64,000 nt of DNA from Spinacia oleracea (lineage: Eukaryota; Streptophyta; Magnoliopsida; Caryophyllales; Amaranthaceae), in assembly GCF_020520425.1 (NCBI RefSeq), contig NC_079491.1, forward strand, positions 27,519,449-27,583,448, written 5' to 3'. Shown here in pieces: positions 32,940 through 44,006 of the stretch (position 1 is the stretch's first letter; the number at the start of each line of letters is the position of its first letter). The notes under the pieces were generated by a model that had not been told where the DNA came from, did not search any database, and saw only the letters and a program-made list of their open reading frames with translations. The translations under genes and the position numbers were made by a program.

Positions 32940-34099
32940 TTAAGGTTGGGGACCACATGCATATTGGAAGCCTCCCTTTTTATTTAGAGCATCAACACTC
33001 ATGGGATTTCACCCTCCCCATTTGAGCAAAAATGGAAAAGGGAGGGTTCCCATGAATGTGAGATGTATCTCATAATCTTCAAAAAAATGGGGAGGCAAAT
33101 AAGAAGGGAGGCTTCCAATATTGAAGTGGTCCCAAAACTAAGCAAGTGGGATGGGCAATGCTCTCAATCAGCCCACATGTATTAATATTTTTTTTTTTTT
33201 TTAAAAAGCAAAAAAACCCAACATCACCGTTGGATGAAATCAGCAGCAACAACATCATACATTTTCTAACGGTAATATTATCGTTTCTTAAATTAACGGT
33301 AAATTACAATGTATTTAAAAAATAAAAAAAACACCAACAATCATATTTTTTTTATCCTCTATAAATAGAGACCAATATTGATATATTTTCAACACATCAA
33401 AAAATCCATAATTATCATCAACATCAGCGCGATTAATGATTAAATTAACGATCAAATAGAAATTAACGATTAAATTAGTGTAATTAAAAATTCCGCTTTT
33501 TTTAACGTACTACAATTAATTATTTAATCCGATTAATTAAATGGTAATTATTTAATTATAATTAACAAATTTTGATTTAATTAATAACAAATCTTATTTA
33601 TTAGAAAAGGTAGTGGGGTATGGAAAAGTAGGAGAGAGAAGGTAAATGGGGAGGTTAATGAATGTATGTATGAAATTGTGAAATGGGAAGGTTATGTGAT
33701 AAAGTTAGTGAAAAGTGAGTTGGACCAATGAGAAGAGGGGAGAGAAACTCATGGGTTCCCCATGAGTGGGATGATGATAGAAGTACACAAGGTGTGCAAG
33801 AGCATCTTGCACACCACCACTTATAATATGCCACCTCAATTTTAAAAGATTCTATCTCTTTTGAAAATTTTAAACTGAAATTTGAAATGTATTTTGAAAT
33901 TTTAATTTTGAATTTCAAATTTGTTTTCAGTTCCCAACAATCATCAATTAATTATCTTTAATTCCCCATAAAAGCAATGGGTGCATTCCCCATAAAGGAA
34001 ACGAGTAACCAAAATATTATCTAATATTTTGATCTTTTCATAACTAAAATGATCCCGTAAAATGGTTTTGATCCGCAATTAAAAATTTGGTTATTTATC

Positions 34100-37000
34100 C
34101 TCTTGAGAAGAATCGAACACGGGTTTGCGCAGTTAGAGTAGATGTTGTAACAGCTTAGTAGTGACCATTGTAGCAAGGGGTATCAGCACGTAAGTCATTG
34201 CAAACATAAATCTTTTAATCTAATTTTACCGAGTTTGAGAATTCTAAATATGATTTATGTAAAGGTGAAATGATCCTTTATAATCGTAGATAATATTATA
34301 ACACATTCATGTGTTCTAGCTATCTTTTCTAATCTTGGTGGTGGGTCATGATTTTGTATTATAACAAGAAGTAAACAACTTACTGAGTAGATGTTTATGA
34401 AAATGTTAGGAGTTTCACATCTATTTTACTTGAGTTTATTTTTATTTAAATTTAGTTTCTTCAAAAGTTATATAATCTTGTGTAATCTTAGCCAAACTTA
34501 GTAATTAAAGGCTAACTCTTCGAAGTTTTATCTAAATAATTCATTTACAACATACAGAGTTATTATTTTTTGATAACGTTACTATTTTACAGGTTTAGAC
34601 ATACGGTAATAAAAATTTCATTTGGAGATTGATAAAGAAAATTTGGTATCATTAAGTTTTATTGTAAGCCTTTGTGTAATCATAAAAATATGCAGTATAT
34701 AATTTTTAAAAAATAAATTATATTTTTAACAACCAACTCTTTTTTATAATGAGGTAAATTATTTATCAGATAGTCCCCATTAAGATAACGATTTACCAAA
34801 AAATCATAGTTAAAGGTGAAAAAAACATTCAATATTAAGTTTGATGTTTTATTGAATAAAATGATCCCATAATTTGGTTTATCACATTTAAAAATTTGGT
34901 TATTTTTTCTCTAGTCAAGAATCAAGCACAGGTTCTCACAGTTAGATCGAGTAGATGTTATAGCAGTGTAGTAGTGACCCCTTTAGCAAGAGGGATCAGC
35001 ACATATGTCATTTCAAACGAAAATTTTTAATATAATTTTACGGAGTTTGAGAATTTCGAATAAGATTTCTTTAAAGGTGAAATCATCCTTTTTAATCATA
35101 GATAATAATACAATATTCGGTCCTGATTCAATAAAGGATTATTGGCAAAAAAAAAGCTTTTTTATTATATTTTTACTAGGAAGTACTCCGTATGTTTTTT
35201 TAATGAAAATTAAATTTTATAAGTATGTACTTTAATACGTGGGATCATTTGATGTATTATGAAATATAAACATTCGAATCTTATAAAACCTTATCTATAT
35301 TCTCAAAATCTCAAATATATTATATATTTTCTAGCACAAATGGATGTGCTGATACCCCTTGCCAAACTGGTTACAACAAAGTTTATATGATCATCTTTAC
35401 ACTGCCCCTAGACCTGCGTTCGATCCTTTATATGTGGATCTTTTTTTTTCTTTGGGAAATTGTTGTTTTATGTTATTATTGTTTTATGGTTTCTTTTTAG
35501 TATTTACGGAATGATAATAAACAATACTTCCTTTCTTTATGCATTGAATTTGTTTATGGGATCATTTGTGAGTTTATTCATAAATTTTATCCAATTTTGT
35601 TTATCTTTTCATCCAGTTATATGGCAGTAACGATATGTTATTTCGACAATATATGATGTGGACTGTAATGACATATGCGTGCAGCGAACAATCTTTTGCA
35701 TATCAGAAACTCTTAGATGTAGTTTAAGCTTCAGATATTATGAATAATATAATGGTTTTTCAAAAAATGTATTTGTTGTAAACAATGAAGTTTAGACTTT
35801 GAGTTTAATTATCATGTGTAGCTTCATCATAAAACTTTTTTTTATGTCTTGAAAAAAAAATGCATGTACTCATATGATTCGTCTATGGATAATGAAAGAA
35901 AATGCATGTACTGATACTCATATCTTTAAACTTAAAATATCATAGTTAAAGGTGAAGAAAAACATCAACATTTTGATCTTTTCATGACCAAAATGATCCC
36001 ATAAAAAGGGTTTGTCACAATTAAAAATTTGTTTTATTTGCTCTTGACAAGAATCGAACACTAGCACACACAGTTAGAGTATATGTTATATCAGTATAGT
36101 AGTGACCATTGTAGCAAGGGGTATCAGCACGTAAGTCATTGCAAACAAACATATTTTTGTCTAATTTTACCGAGGTTGAGAATTCTAAATGTGATTTTTT
36201 TAAAAGGTGAAATGATCATTTTCATCATAGATAAAGCTATAACACATTGTGTTTTTCAATTTTGGCGGTGGGTCGTCATTTTGCGTTATAACAAGAAACA
36301 AACAACTTACATGTTTATGAAAATGTTAGAAATTACGTATCTGTTTTACTTGAGTTTGGTTTTATTTAAATTTAATTTCTTCAAAAGTTAAATGATCTCG
36401 TGTAAACGTAGTCAAACTTAGTTAGTTATTTAAATCTAGCTCACTAGTACCGAAAAGGCTTCTAGTGACGCTTTATAAATGTCTATTACGACGCATAAAA
36501 TCGCCGCAAGTGCTTTTACTGACGCTTTCAAACGCGCTCTCTTTGCCTGTGCCGCTACCCCCTATTACGACGCTATTCTTTTGCATCGGTAAAACATATG
36601 ATTAGCGTCGCTACAGACTTACTACGCTTTTAAGCGCCGCCAGAGATCTAATTCACGTTTCCACTACCGTACCTTTTGGAGTACACTAAAAGCGTCGCGC
36701 AATGGAACTATTCTTTGGATGGATTCACGGTGGTTACTTTGTAATTGAGAAATCCAAAATTAATGAATTTGCAATTGGTAAATCCCAAATTAATTAATTT
36801 AAGATGTTATAAGTTTGTAATTAAGAAATTCAAATTGAATTCAAATCTAATAAACCAACAATGTATTCTTTAGAATAAGAATCTTTAATTCCAATCAAAA
36901 TTCTGATTTGATAAACTTGGAAAGATTCTACTTTAATCTCAATAGAAATGCAGAATCATACTTCCTTTCTTTATGTATTTAATCTTTTTATGGGATTATT

Positions 37001-39120
37001 TGTAAGTTTATCCATAAATTTTATCCAATTATTGTTATCTTTCATCCAGTTATATGGTAGTAATGATTTGCTATTTCGAAAAGAATATGATGTGGACTAT
37101 AATGGTAGATGCGTGCAACAAACAATCTTTTGAATATCAGAAACCCTTAGATGTAGTTTAATCTTCAGATATTATGAATAATATAATGTTGTTTCAAACA
37201 ATATATTTTGTTGTAAACAATAAAGTTTAGGCTTTGAGTTTAATTATCATGTGTAGCTTCATCGAAAAAATTATTATGTCTTGGAAAAAAATGCATGTAC
37301 TCATATGATTCGTCTATATATGGGTAATGATTCCATGTAATACTTCGTATGTCTTTAACCTTACAAAAATCATAGTTAAAAGTGAAGGAAAGCATCAACA
37401 TTTTGATATTTTAATGACTAAAATGATCTCATAAAATGGTTTGTCACAATTAAAATTTTGGTTTTTTTGCTTTTGACAAGAATCGAACACGGGTACACGC
37501 AATTAGAGTATATGTTATAGCAGCATAGTAGTGACCATTGTAGCAAGGGGTATCAGCACGTAAGTCATTGCAAACAAAATAATTTTGTCTAATTTTATCG
37601 AGGTTGGGAATTCTGATTATGATTTCTTTAAAGGTGAAATGATCCGTTTAATCATAGATAAAGTTATAACACTTTGTGTTCTAGCTACTTTTTTCAATCT
37701 TGGTGGTGGGTCGTAATTTTGTATTATAACAAGAAGCAAACAACTGAGATGTTTATGTAAATGTTAGAAATTACGCATCTATTTTACTTGAATTTAGTTT
37801 TATTTTAATTCAATTTCTTCAAAAGCTAAATGATCATGTGTAATCGTAGCTAAACTTAGTAATTAAAAACTAACTCTTCGAAGTTATGATCAAAAGAATT
37901 TATTTACAATGTACGAAGTTGATTTTTTTGGATATCGTTACTATTTTACATGTTTAGACATACAGTAATAAAAAATTTAATTTGGAGATCGGTAAACATT
38001 TTCTGGTATCATTAAACTTATTGTAACCCCTTGTTTAATCATAAAAATATGTAACACATAATTAAACGATAAATCCAATTTTATATTTCCAACAACCAAC
38101 ATCTTTTTGATAATGAGGACAAATAATTATCTGATAGTCCCATAAAGGCAACGAGTAGCCAAAAACTCATAGTTAAAGGTGAAAAAAACATCCAAATTTT
38201 GATCTTTTCATGATTAAAATGATCCCATAAAACGGTTGTTAATACTTAAATAAAAAAATTGTGGGCTCTTGTTAGGAATCGAACACAGGTGCACAATTAA
38301 AGTAGAAGTTAAAGCAGCGTAACAATGACCATTGTGATAAGGGGTATCAGCACGTCAATCTTTAGAAATGAAATTGTCTTAATCTAATTTTGTTGAGTTT
38401 GAGATGTTTTCTAATTATGATTCCTTTAAAGGTAAAATAATCTCATAAAATGGTAGTCAAAGTTAACACAATGTTTTGCAGCTAACTTTTTCAATCTTGG
38501 TGGTAGAAAAACTATTGTGTATTATAAAGGATATGAACAATTTAGGTTATTTTAAAAATGTTAGGAGTTACACATCTATTTTAGTCGAGTTTGATTTTAT
38601 TTAAATTTTATTTCTTTAAATGTAAAATGATCCCGAATAATCATAATCAAGGTTAACAAAAAAAAAATCAACATGTAACCTAACTTTTCAAAGTTACAAC
38701 CTAAACAATTTATCTACAACATACGAGGTCATTATTTTTGGAGATCGTAAATATTATACAGGTCCAAACATACGGTAAGAAAAATATCTTCTTTGGAGAT
38801 CGTTAGCTGTTTTCTGGTATCGTTATGTTTTATTATAAGCACTTGTATAACCATAAAAATATGTAATATTTATTATAAGAAAAAACCAATCTTATATCAC
38901 CAATAAAACCCTTTTTATATTGAGGGAAAAAAAATCTGATAGTCCCCATAACTACATAAGAGCAAAGAGTTCCCAAAAAATCCATGTTAAGGTTGAAAAA
39001 ATGTACATCCAATATTTTGATATTTTTATGACTGAAATATGATCCCATAAAATGATTTTTTACACTTTAAATTTTTTATTTTCGGCCTCTTGTTAGGAAT
39101 TGAACACGGGTGAGCGTAGT
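34100..39120. repeat. Degenerate ~0.8-kb direct repeat array
   Basis: A conserved box (aatcgaacacgggt, then gttagagtagatgtt, tagtagtgaccattgtag, caaggggtatcagcacgt) occurs near 34115, 34920, 36056, 37487, 38278 and (partly) 39097, with an inverted copy near 35350-35430. Spacings are about 805, 1136, 1431, 791 and 819 bp. The longer ones contain an extra segment also repeated (35541-35900 and 36978-37330). The repeats have no coding content that I can see. Confidence 0.8.
36442..36712. mobile_element. CACTA-like terminus or fragment
   Basis: CACTAGTACCGAAAAGGC at 36442 resembles a CACTA (En/Spm) end. It is followed by clustered subterminal-like motifs (gtgacgcttt, attacgacgc, agcgtcgc) in both orientations. 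A second end and a 3-bp target duplication were not found. It interrupts one of the 0.8-kb repeat units, which explains part of the 1431-bp spacing. Confidence 0.5.
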
Positions 39121-39173
39121 TAGAGTTTCTTGTATTTATTTTTGAGTTATTTTTTTTAATTACTTTTACAGAC

Positions 39174-39244
39174 AACCTATGTAGGAATCGAACCTACATC
39201 CCCTATGCATGTGCATAGTGCTCTACCATTTAAGCTAATAGGTT
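39174..39244 (-). tRNA. tRNA-like sequence, anticodon unclear
   Basis: On the minus strand AACCTAT pairs with ATAGGTT (7 bp), the D arm is GCTT...GAGC-like, and the T arm is GTAGG-TTCGATT-CCTAC. The anticodon stem CTATG/CATAG encloses only six bases (CACATG), so a normal 7-nt loop is not formed and the identity cannot be assigned. It is probably a tRNA pseudogene or tRNA-derived repeat. Confidence 0.5.
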
Positions 39245-40305
39245 TAAACATATCTAGTAGAGTTGCTCCATTTACAACATGGACAAATCTTCACATCAGG
39301 AACAATCAACAAACATATTCCAATGCCTGAGATCCAACAGTAGAAAACAATAGTCCAACAACCAAAAACTCAGGGCTTCCCTCCTAACTCCTTGACTGCA
39401 AACTAACAGCAACCAAACAATCACAACAAGACTTGGAAAATAGATAGAGAGAAAATGGTAAGGGCTGAAACAGTGGTGTAAAGATCAGAGCAGGAGAAAA
39501 TGAACCAAGCAGCATTAAAAAAGAAAAAGAATGGAAGAGATTGGAATCCATTCCTTCACTCCAGCTTATCTTTTTTTGTAGTTAAACAGACTCTGCATAA
39601 GGAAACAGACTCCGACAAGGATTCAATAATGTGACATACTTCATATGATTTTCAAGTAAAAGATACACGGACATCATTCTACGTTTATTGTTAGATTATT
39701 TTCATAATCTTTCAGTCATGATATGGGCATATTTTCCTTTCACATATAATATGATGTGAGCTGGAAGGTAATAATTATGATGTTTTGGGAACTAATTCAA
39801 GTGTCTGCAGTCCCATAGTATCCCATAGTTGAACCACTCAAGGAGGTTGAGTGGATTTGTTTAGAAAATGATCATCAAACCTATCAGTTCCACTATACTC
39901 GAACTAAACTCCATGTCTAATGTGCAGAGATGTACAGTTCTAAAGATATCCCCCTTCCACACCTTGATGTCACATCTATGAATAAACATAGTTGTCGTTC
40001 CATGTTGAAACTCCCGTGTCAAGAATGATTCATAGAAATAAATATCAAGCCAAGAGGTATCCAACTATAACCAGAAGTAACATCTCAATGAGATAGCACT
40101 AACTGATCTAAGCCTATTGCTATACATTCTGTGGCACTGCACAAAGCCACTCTCTTTCTTACTATCCTCTAAAAACCTAATAACCGGCCAGTTGACCAGT
40201 CAATTATCAATAATACACTGCTACAATTCTTGTAACTTACATCATCCTTTTATCAGCGCACATCAAAAGTAAGACTATACAAATGGGAAATCCTGAGAAT
40301 CTCAC
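39245..40305. other. Likely captured intron sequence
   Basis: No coding region is supported. It is less AT-rich than the repeat array and lies directly 3' of the captured exon ending at 40306, so it may be the following intron of the same host gene. Confidence 0.35.
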
Positions 40306-41181
40306 CTCATAAAACGGAGGCACTGTGACTCTGGAGTTGTTTGCTGGGGCATTTTTGTCCTCGAGAAGCAACCTTTTAACCAGGTCCGAGATGGGTGAGG
40401 GATTCCTTGACGAATAAGAAAAAACATATCAAGTATCTCAATGTCATTGAGAACATGGGATCAAAGCACACGCACTTGAAGATGTGCTCTTAGAATAGGG
40501 ACATCAATCCAACAACACCACTACAACACAAAATGCCAAGACAAGGCCAGCTATCCGATCAAACATTGAACTTAAAGCAAAAGCACAAACACAACATTTT
40601 TACCTTCTATAGTAAAAAATACAATATCAAATATATTTTCATCTCATATAAGTCTCAACTTCTTCTACATTTTAGTCACAAAGACACCATGGAATATCAT
40701 TCAAATGACTAATCTACCTTATAATTACAATGTCATATACACAAGTAGCTAAATACCCCAATCCCCATAGAAAAATTCTAAATGGAACCATAAACTTACA
40801 GAGTTTATATAAAACCTGGATAACCAATCTCAATTCACTTTAATACAAAATCCAAAACCCTTTTTGGAAAACCAACAAAACAAAAGCATAAAATTAACAA
40901 CTTGTCAACTAAACCCTAAGTAATTCTCAAACTGCATCATTGTCTAAATTCAAGCAAATCAAAAATGCAAACCACCAAAACAATTAAACTCTAAAATCAT
41001 AACATAATTTGAATCGAATTCCCAAGTCTGAATGCAATTGGAACAAGAAATGACCATTAAAAATCGATTATAGCAAGAAAAAAAAAGGGGGCTGAACATA
41101 CCAGTTAGCGGATAATGCGATTGTAGTGAGAGAAAGAGACAAAAATGACAACAACGGAGGAGTGAGAGACTTTGAGGACAT
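40306..41181 (-). pseudogene. Captured 5' part of a host gene (two exons)
   Basis: Exon 1 at 41102-41181 begins ATG and encodes a hydrophobic leader (MSSKSLTPPLLSFL, then ATT-rich Ser/Leu text ending LSAN). Its GTATG donor leaves phase 2. Exon 2 at 40306-40405 follows an acceptor (gtcaag) and restores the frame to Trp, then NPSPISDLVKRLLLEDKN and VTVPPFYE, and ends at a GTGAG donor. Together they give 60 in-phase residues. I do not recognise the protein; the leader suggests a secretory signal or membrane anchor. No further exon is evident before the repeat array begins, so only the front of the gene and probably its promoter (41182-41770) were taken. Confidence 0.65.
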
Positions 41182-42369
41182 GGTGAATGATGAAAGCGCC
41201 GCTTCTGTCGACGAAATATTCAATCACCATACAACTACCGCTGGTTAATTTTTTTTCAGTTAAAGCTCCGGCTAATCAAATTACGCGATTCCAATTTTGT
41301 ACAAAACCCTAACACACTGACAAATCTAGACGGATTTGGATTTTGAGAGGGAGAGGTGAGCCAACGAACAAAGACCTAACAGAGGAGTTTTGAAAAGAGA
41401 GATCGTGGAAGAAGGATTGAAGAGGGGATACAGGCAGAGTGAAAGAGAAGAGTCCATTAAACACACGAACTCATCCCAATTCGAAAATCCTTCCACGAAT
41501 TTTATATATGTAAATGAGGATTTTTATGAAAAAATAATCTGTAATTGCAGAAATTTAAATATGTAATTGAAGGTTTCTCTAGTTATCAATGGCAGAAAGG
41601 GAACTTGTAGAACCTGAAAGCTTGAAGGAGATGATGCCATTTACCCTTCCCCATGGCGCAATTTTTCCCGCTCAACCAAAGTTATCCCGCTCCTAATGAG
41701 CTTATAGCGCAATTTGGTGAAAAAAAATACTGCCCAAAATCACTGATTTAGTTTTAATTTCCCTCTTCTTTGTTAGTGGGATTTGTGAGGTGGCAAATTA
41801 TAATTGGTGGTGTGCAAGATACCTTTGTACACCAAGTGTATCCCTAGCCTTTTCCCCATGAGTGTTGATGCTCTTACCTCCCCATTTCTTTTCTAATTAT
41901 GAGACACATCTAACATTCATGGGAACCATCCCTTTTCCATTTTTGCTCAAATGGAAAGGGTGAAATCCCTTGAATGTGGATGCTCTAACCACACCCAATT
42001 TCTCTTTGTCTTCTTCTGAAGCTAACCGAATTCTAAAAGTACTTTTTTTTTAATTGAAACCACGTCTTCTTCAGAAACTGAGTGTAATCTAGAAATTGCA
42101 TCTTTCATCGAGGTTGTGTCATTTTTAACAAGTGATTCAAGAAATTCTCTAGTATTTTGACAGTTGAGCTCATGATAAACGAATTGGAATAAAGCCACAC
42201 GTGCTGCTCACGTGTAAGTCAATGCCCGGAAAAGCTCAGACAATGCCGGAAACTTGTCGTTGGTTGTCTTTCGCAAAAAAAATTACACTAAGGTGTGATT
42301 TCACAACAAAAAAAAATAAGGTCCTTTCTCGCAAAATTTGGGTTATAAAATGTCCTTTTTGGCAAATTT

Positions 42370-42948
42370 ACCTTTACACTTCTACGAGTATCTTATCGCG
42401 TTATTGCGGTGGAACCATAAATTATACCTTTGGACGACTTTCTACTCACTTCGTATAACTTCGTCAAAAAAAAGTTACCCCGTTTAACCGTCTCACTTTT
42501 AGTTAATCTCTATTCTATAAGGGAACTCCTGATATCATTTTAGTAAATAATTTTTGGTGTTCCCTATGGAATAGACTATAATACCTTTAATAAGTTTGTA
42601 ATTTAACTTAATTAACTAAAACTTAAATTGTAATAGTTCTAAAACCTGAATATTTAAGGTGATATTGCAAATAAGGAAATTCCAATGCATGTGACAACCA
42701 AAAGTCAACAACAATTTATTTGGATTCCTCTAACAAACATGAAAGCAACTATTAAGGCAGTTAAAAAAAAAAGATTCAGCCCTTCAATATTTCTTTTTTT
42801 ATTATCAAATTAAACTTAGTCTTACTCTTAATCACACCCTAATTTTATATGGTTATACAAGCACCATGCTGCAAAAAACGCAAAAAAAAAAAAAAAAAAA
42901 ACAAGTAAAAAACACAATATTTTACGTTTATTTTAGTTAATTTGTTAT
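42370..42948. other. AT-rich spacer
   Basis: I see nothing coding. It holds a long A run near 42883-42901. It separates the nested DNA transposons from the LTR retroelement region. Confidence 0.5.
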
Positions 42949-44006
42949 TGTAGACGCCTACATTTGGCCTCTGACTAGAAACGATAAGTTCAATGATGAA
43001 ACAAAACATCCACTTGACCAATGTATTCCTAATCAAGCAACAAACGTTCTAAGATTGACTGATTCATTTACCCAAACCCATGTTTCTATTTATAGTAACT
43101 GCTATTTATAGTAGCTGCCATCCTAAGTATCAACTAAAAATAGTAAACCGTCCAAGATAGATTTACATCAGGGACTCTTAGTTGCACTCAAATTAAATCC
43201 CTAAAAGTGATTTAAAAGCTTAAAGAATTTTAGTTGCATTCCAATTAAATTCCTAAAATTAAGAAGAGTTTTGGTTGAAAATGTCTCGTAAATAAGGATT
43301 ATAAGCATAAAAGAGTTCTAATCCAGAATAAAACCGAATTAAACTCATTTAAAGTGGATAAAACGCGTGGAAAACAGATTGTCCGCAAGAAGTTTCTTGC
43401 GCACAAGGCCCAGCGCAACTCATCATTCGCGTCCAAATCCACGCGCAAATAATATCTCACGAACCCGCTTGAGTCCAAATCCAAAACAAACTCTGAAGCA
43501 CATATGGCGCAAATACTTGTGCGCGAGAAATATTTCGCGGACCCATACTGTGCGCAAGAATCTTCTTGGGCACAAGAGCTTTTCAGTTGTCCTCCAACTC
43601 TGATTATTCCTATCTTTCACGGCACTATTCTCCTATAAATATGGCCTTAATAAGCCGAATAAAGGGCACCAAACCAAAATCTCGTGCTATCCATAAGTTA
43701 TAAGCCTAAGCCTAAGTTCTCTATACGTCCTTATCATCGTCCCGTACACTCCGTATATTTTGTAGTTTCGCCGTATTAACTCTTGTTAAGCGGACACCCG
43801 TCTAAGCACTTAAATTAAGCCTGGATCCTGCCCAAGAGACTAGTCGAGTCAAGGAAAGTAAGTTTCATAAAAGGAAAGCGAGTAAAGTCAAGTGGTTAGT
43901 TTTATGATAACCGCGATATAGCCAAAACTATATTGTAAAGTGCCCTAATCTATTTTATTGCTTTAGTCACAACTATAAATCTGTCAAACTTAATCAGATT
44001 ATTTAT
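42949..44006 (+). mobile_element. Partial Ty3/gypsy (Tat-like) LTR fossil
   Basis: It starts TGTAGACGCCTAC, like the LTR at 60226 (TGTAGACACCTAC), and shares promoter-side text (tataaatatggcc) and aagtggttagtttt with related LTRs at 57331-58570 and 60226-61685. The 3' part is not present here. It is a broken remnant. Confidence 0.65.

Larger units (their letters stand above)
33769..41851. mobile_element. 8-kb MULE-like TIR element with captured gene
   Basis: The left end (gtacacaaggtgtgcaag, catcttgcacaccacca, ataatatgccacctca) and the right end reversed (gtacaaaggtatcttgc, acaccaccaattataat, ttgccacctca) are inverted over about 65-75 bp. The repeat ttccccatgagtg flanks it (33756-33768, 41852-41864), so the target duplication is about 9-13 bp, as for Mutator-like elements. 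No transposase is seen. Inside are ~0.8-kb repeats, a CACTA-like end, a tRNA-like sequence and the front of a host gene. It resembles a Pack-MULE. Confidence 0.75.
32987..41873. mobile_element. MITE B, second PIF derivative, split by an 8-kb element
   Basis: It starts GAGCATCAACACTCATGGG at 32987 and ends ccatgagtgttgatgctc at 41873. TTA is at 32984-32986 and 41874-41876. Between about 33330 and 33480, text from the PIF ORF1 promoter (tatttatagagg-like, caacacatcaaaaaatcc) joins directly to text from near the transposase end (atcatcaacatcagcgcg), showing the internal deletion that made the MITE. The 8-kb MULE-like element is inserted 10 bp from its right end. Confidence 0.9.
27653..41985 (-). 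mobile_element. PIF/Harbinger element with nested insertions
   Basis: The left end GAGCATCCACATTCACGGGG and the right end (reversed: GAGCATCCACATTCAAGGGA) are inverted. The TAA target duplication is at 27650-27652 and 41986-41988, the 3-bp TWA type of this superfamily. Two genes on the minus strand fit: a DDE transposase (28132-29504) and a Myb/SANT-like ORF1 (30905-32040). Two MITEs of the same family and, within one of them, an 8-kb element are inserted near the right end. After mentally removing them the right end reads continuously (cttggTTAaggttgg, then atttacctcccc), matching the same stretch in MITE A. The own length is about 4.8 kb. The genes are broken, so the copy is probably inactive. 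Confidence 0.9.
27259..42358. mobile_element. Outer MULE-like MITE, split by a PIF element
   Basis: Arms of about 180-390 bp at 27259-27649 and 42185-42358 are inverted copies. Shared words include ttataacccaattttg, gaaatcacacctta, gcgaaagacaacca and gcttttccgg. The left arm holds two tandem units (about 27260-27465 and 27472-27649). Near-matching flanks (ttggcaattt at 27249-27258, ttggcaaattt at 42359-42369) look like a 9-10 bp target duplication, which suggests a Mutator-like MITE. Its own length is about 0.77 kb; the rest is the PIF element inserted at TAA. Confidence 0.65.

Noticed and set aside
33769-41851. A CRISPR-like or phage-like repeat array
   Set aside because: The repeats are long, diverged and unevenly spaced in a plant nuclear context inside a TIR element. 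This is not a CRISPR structure.
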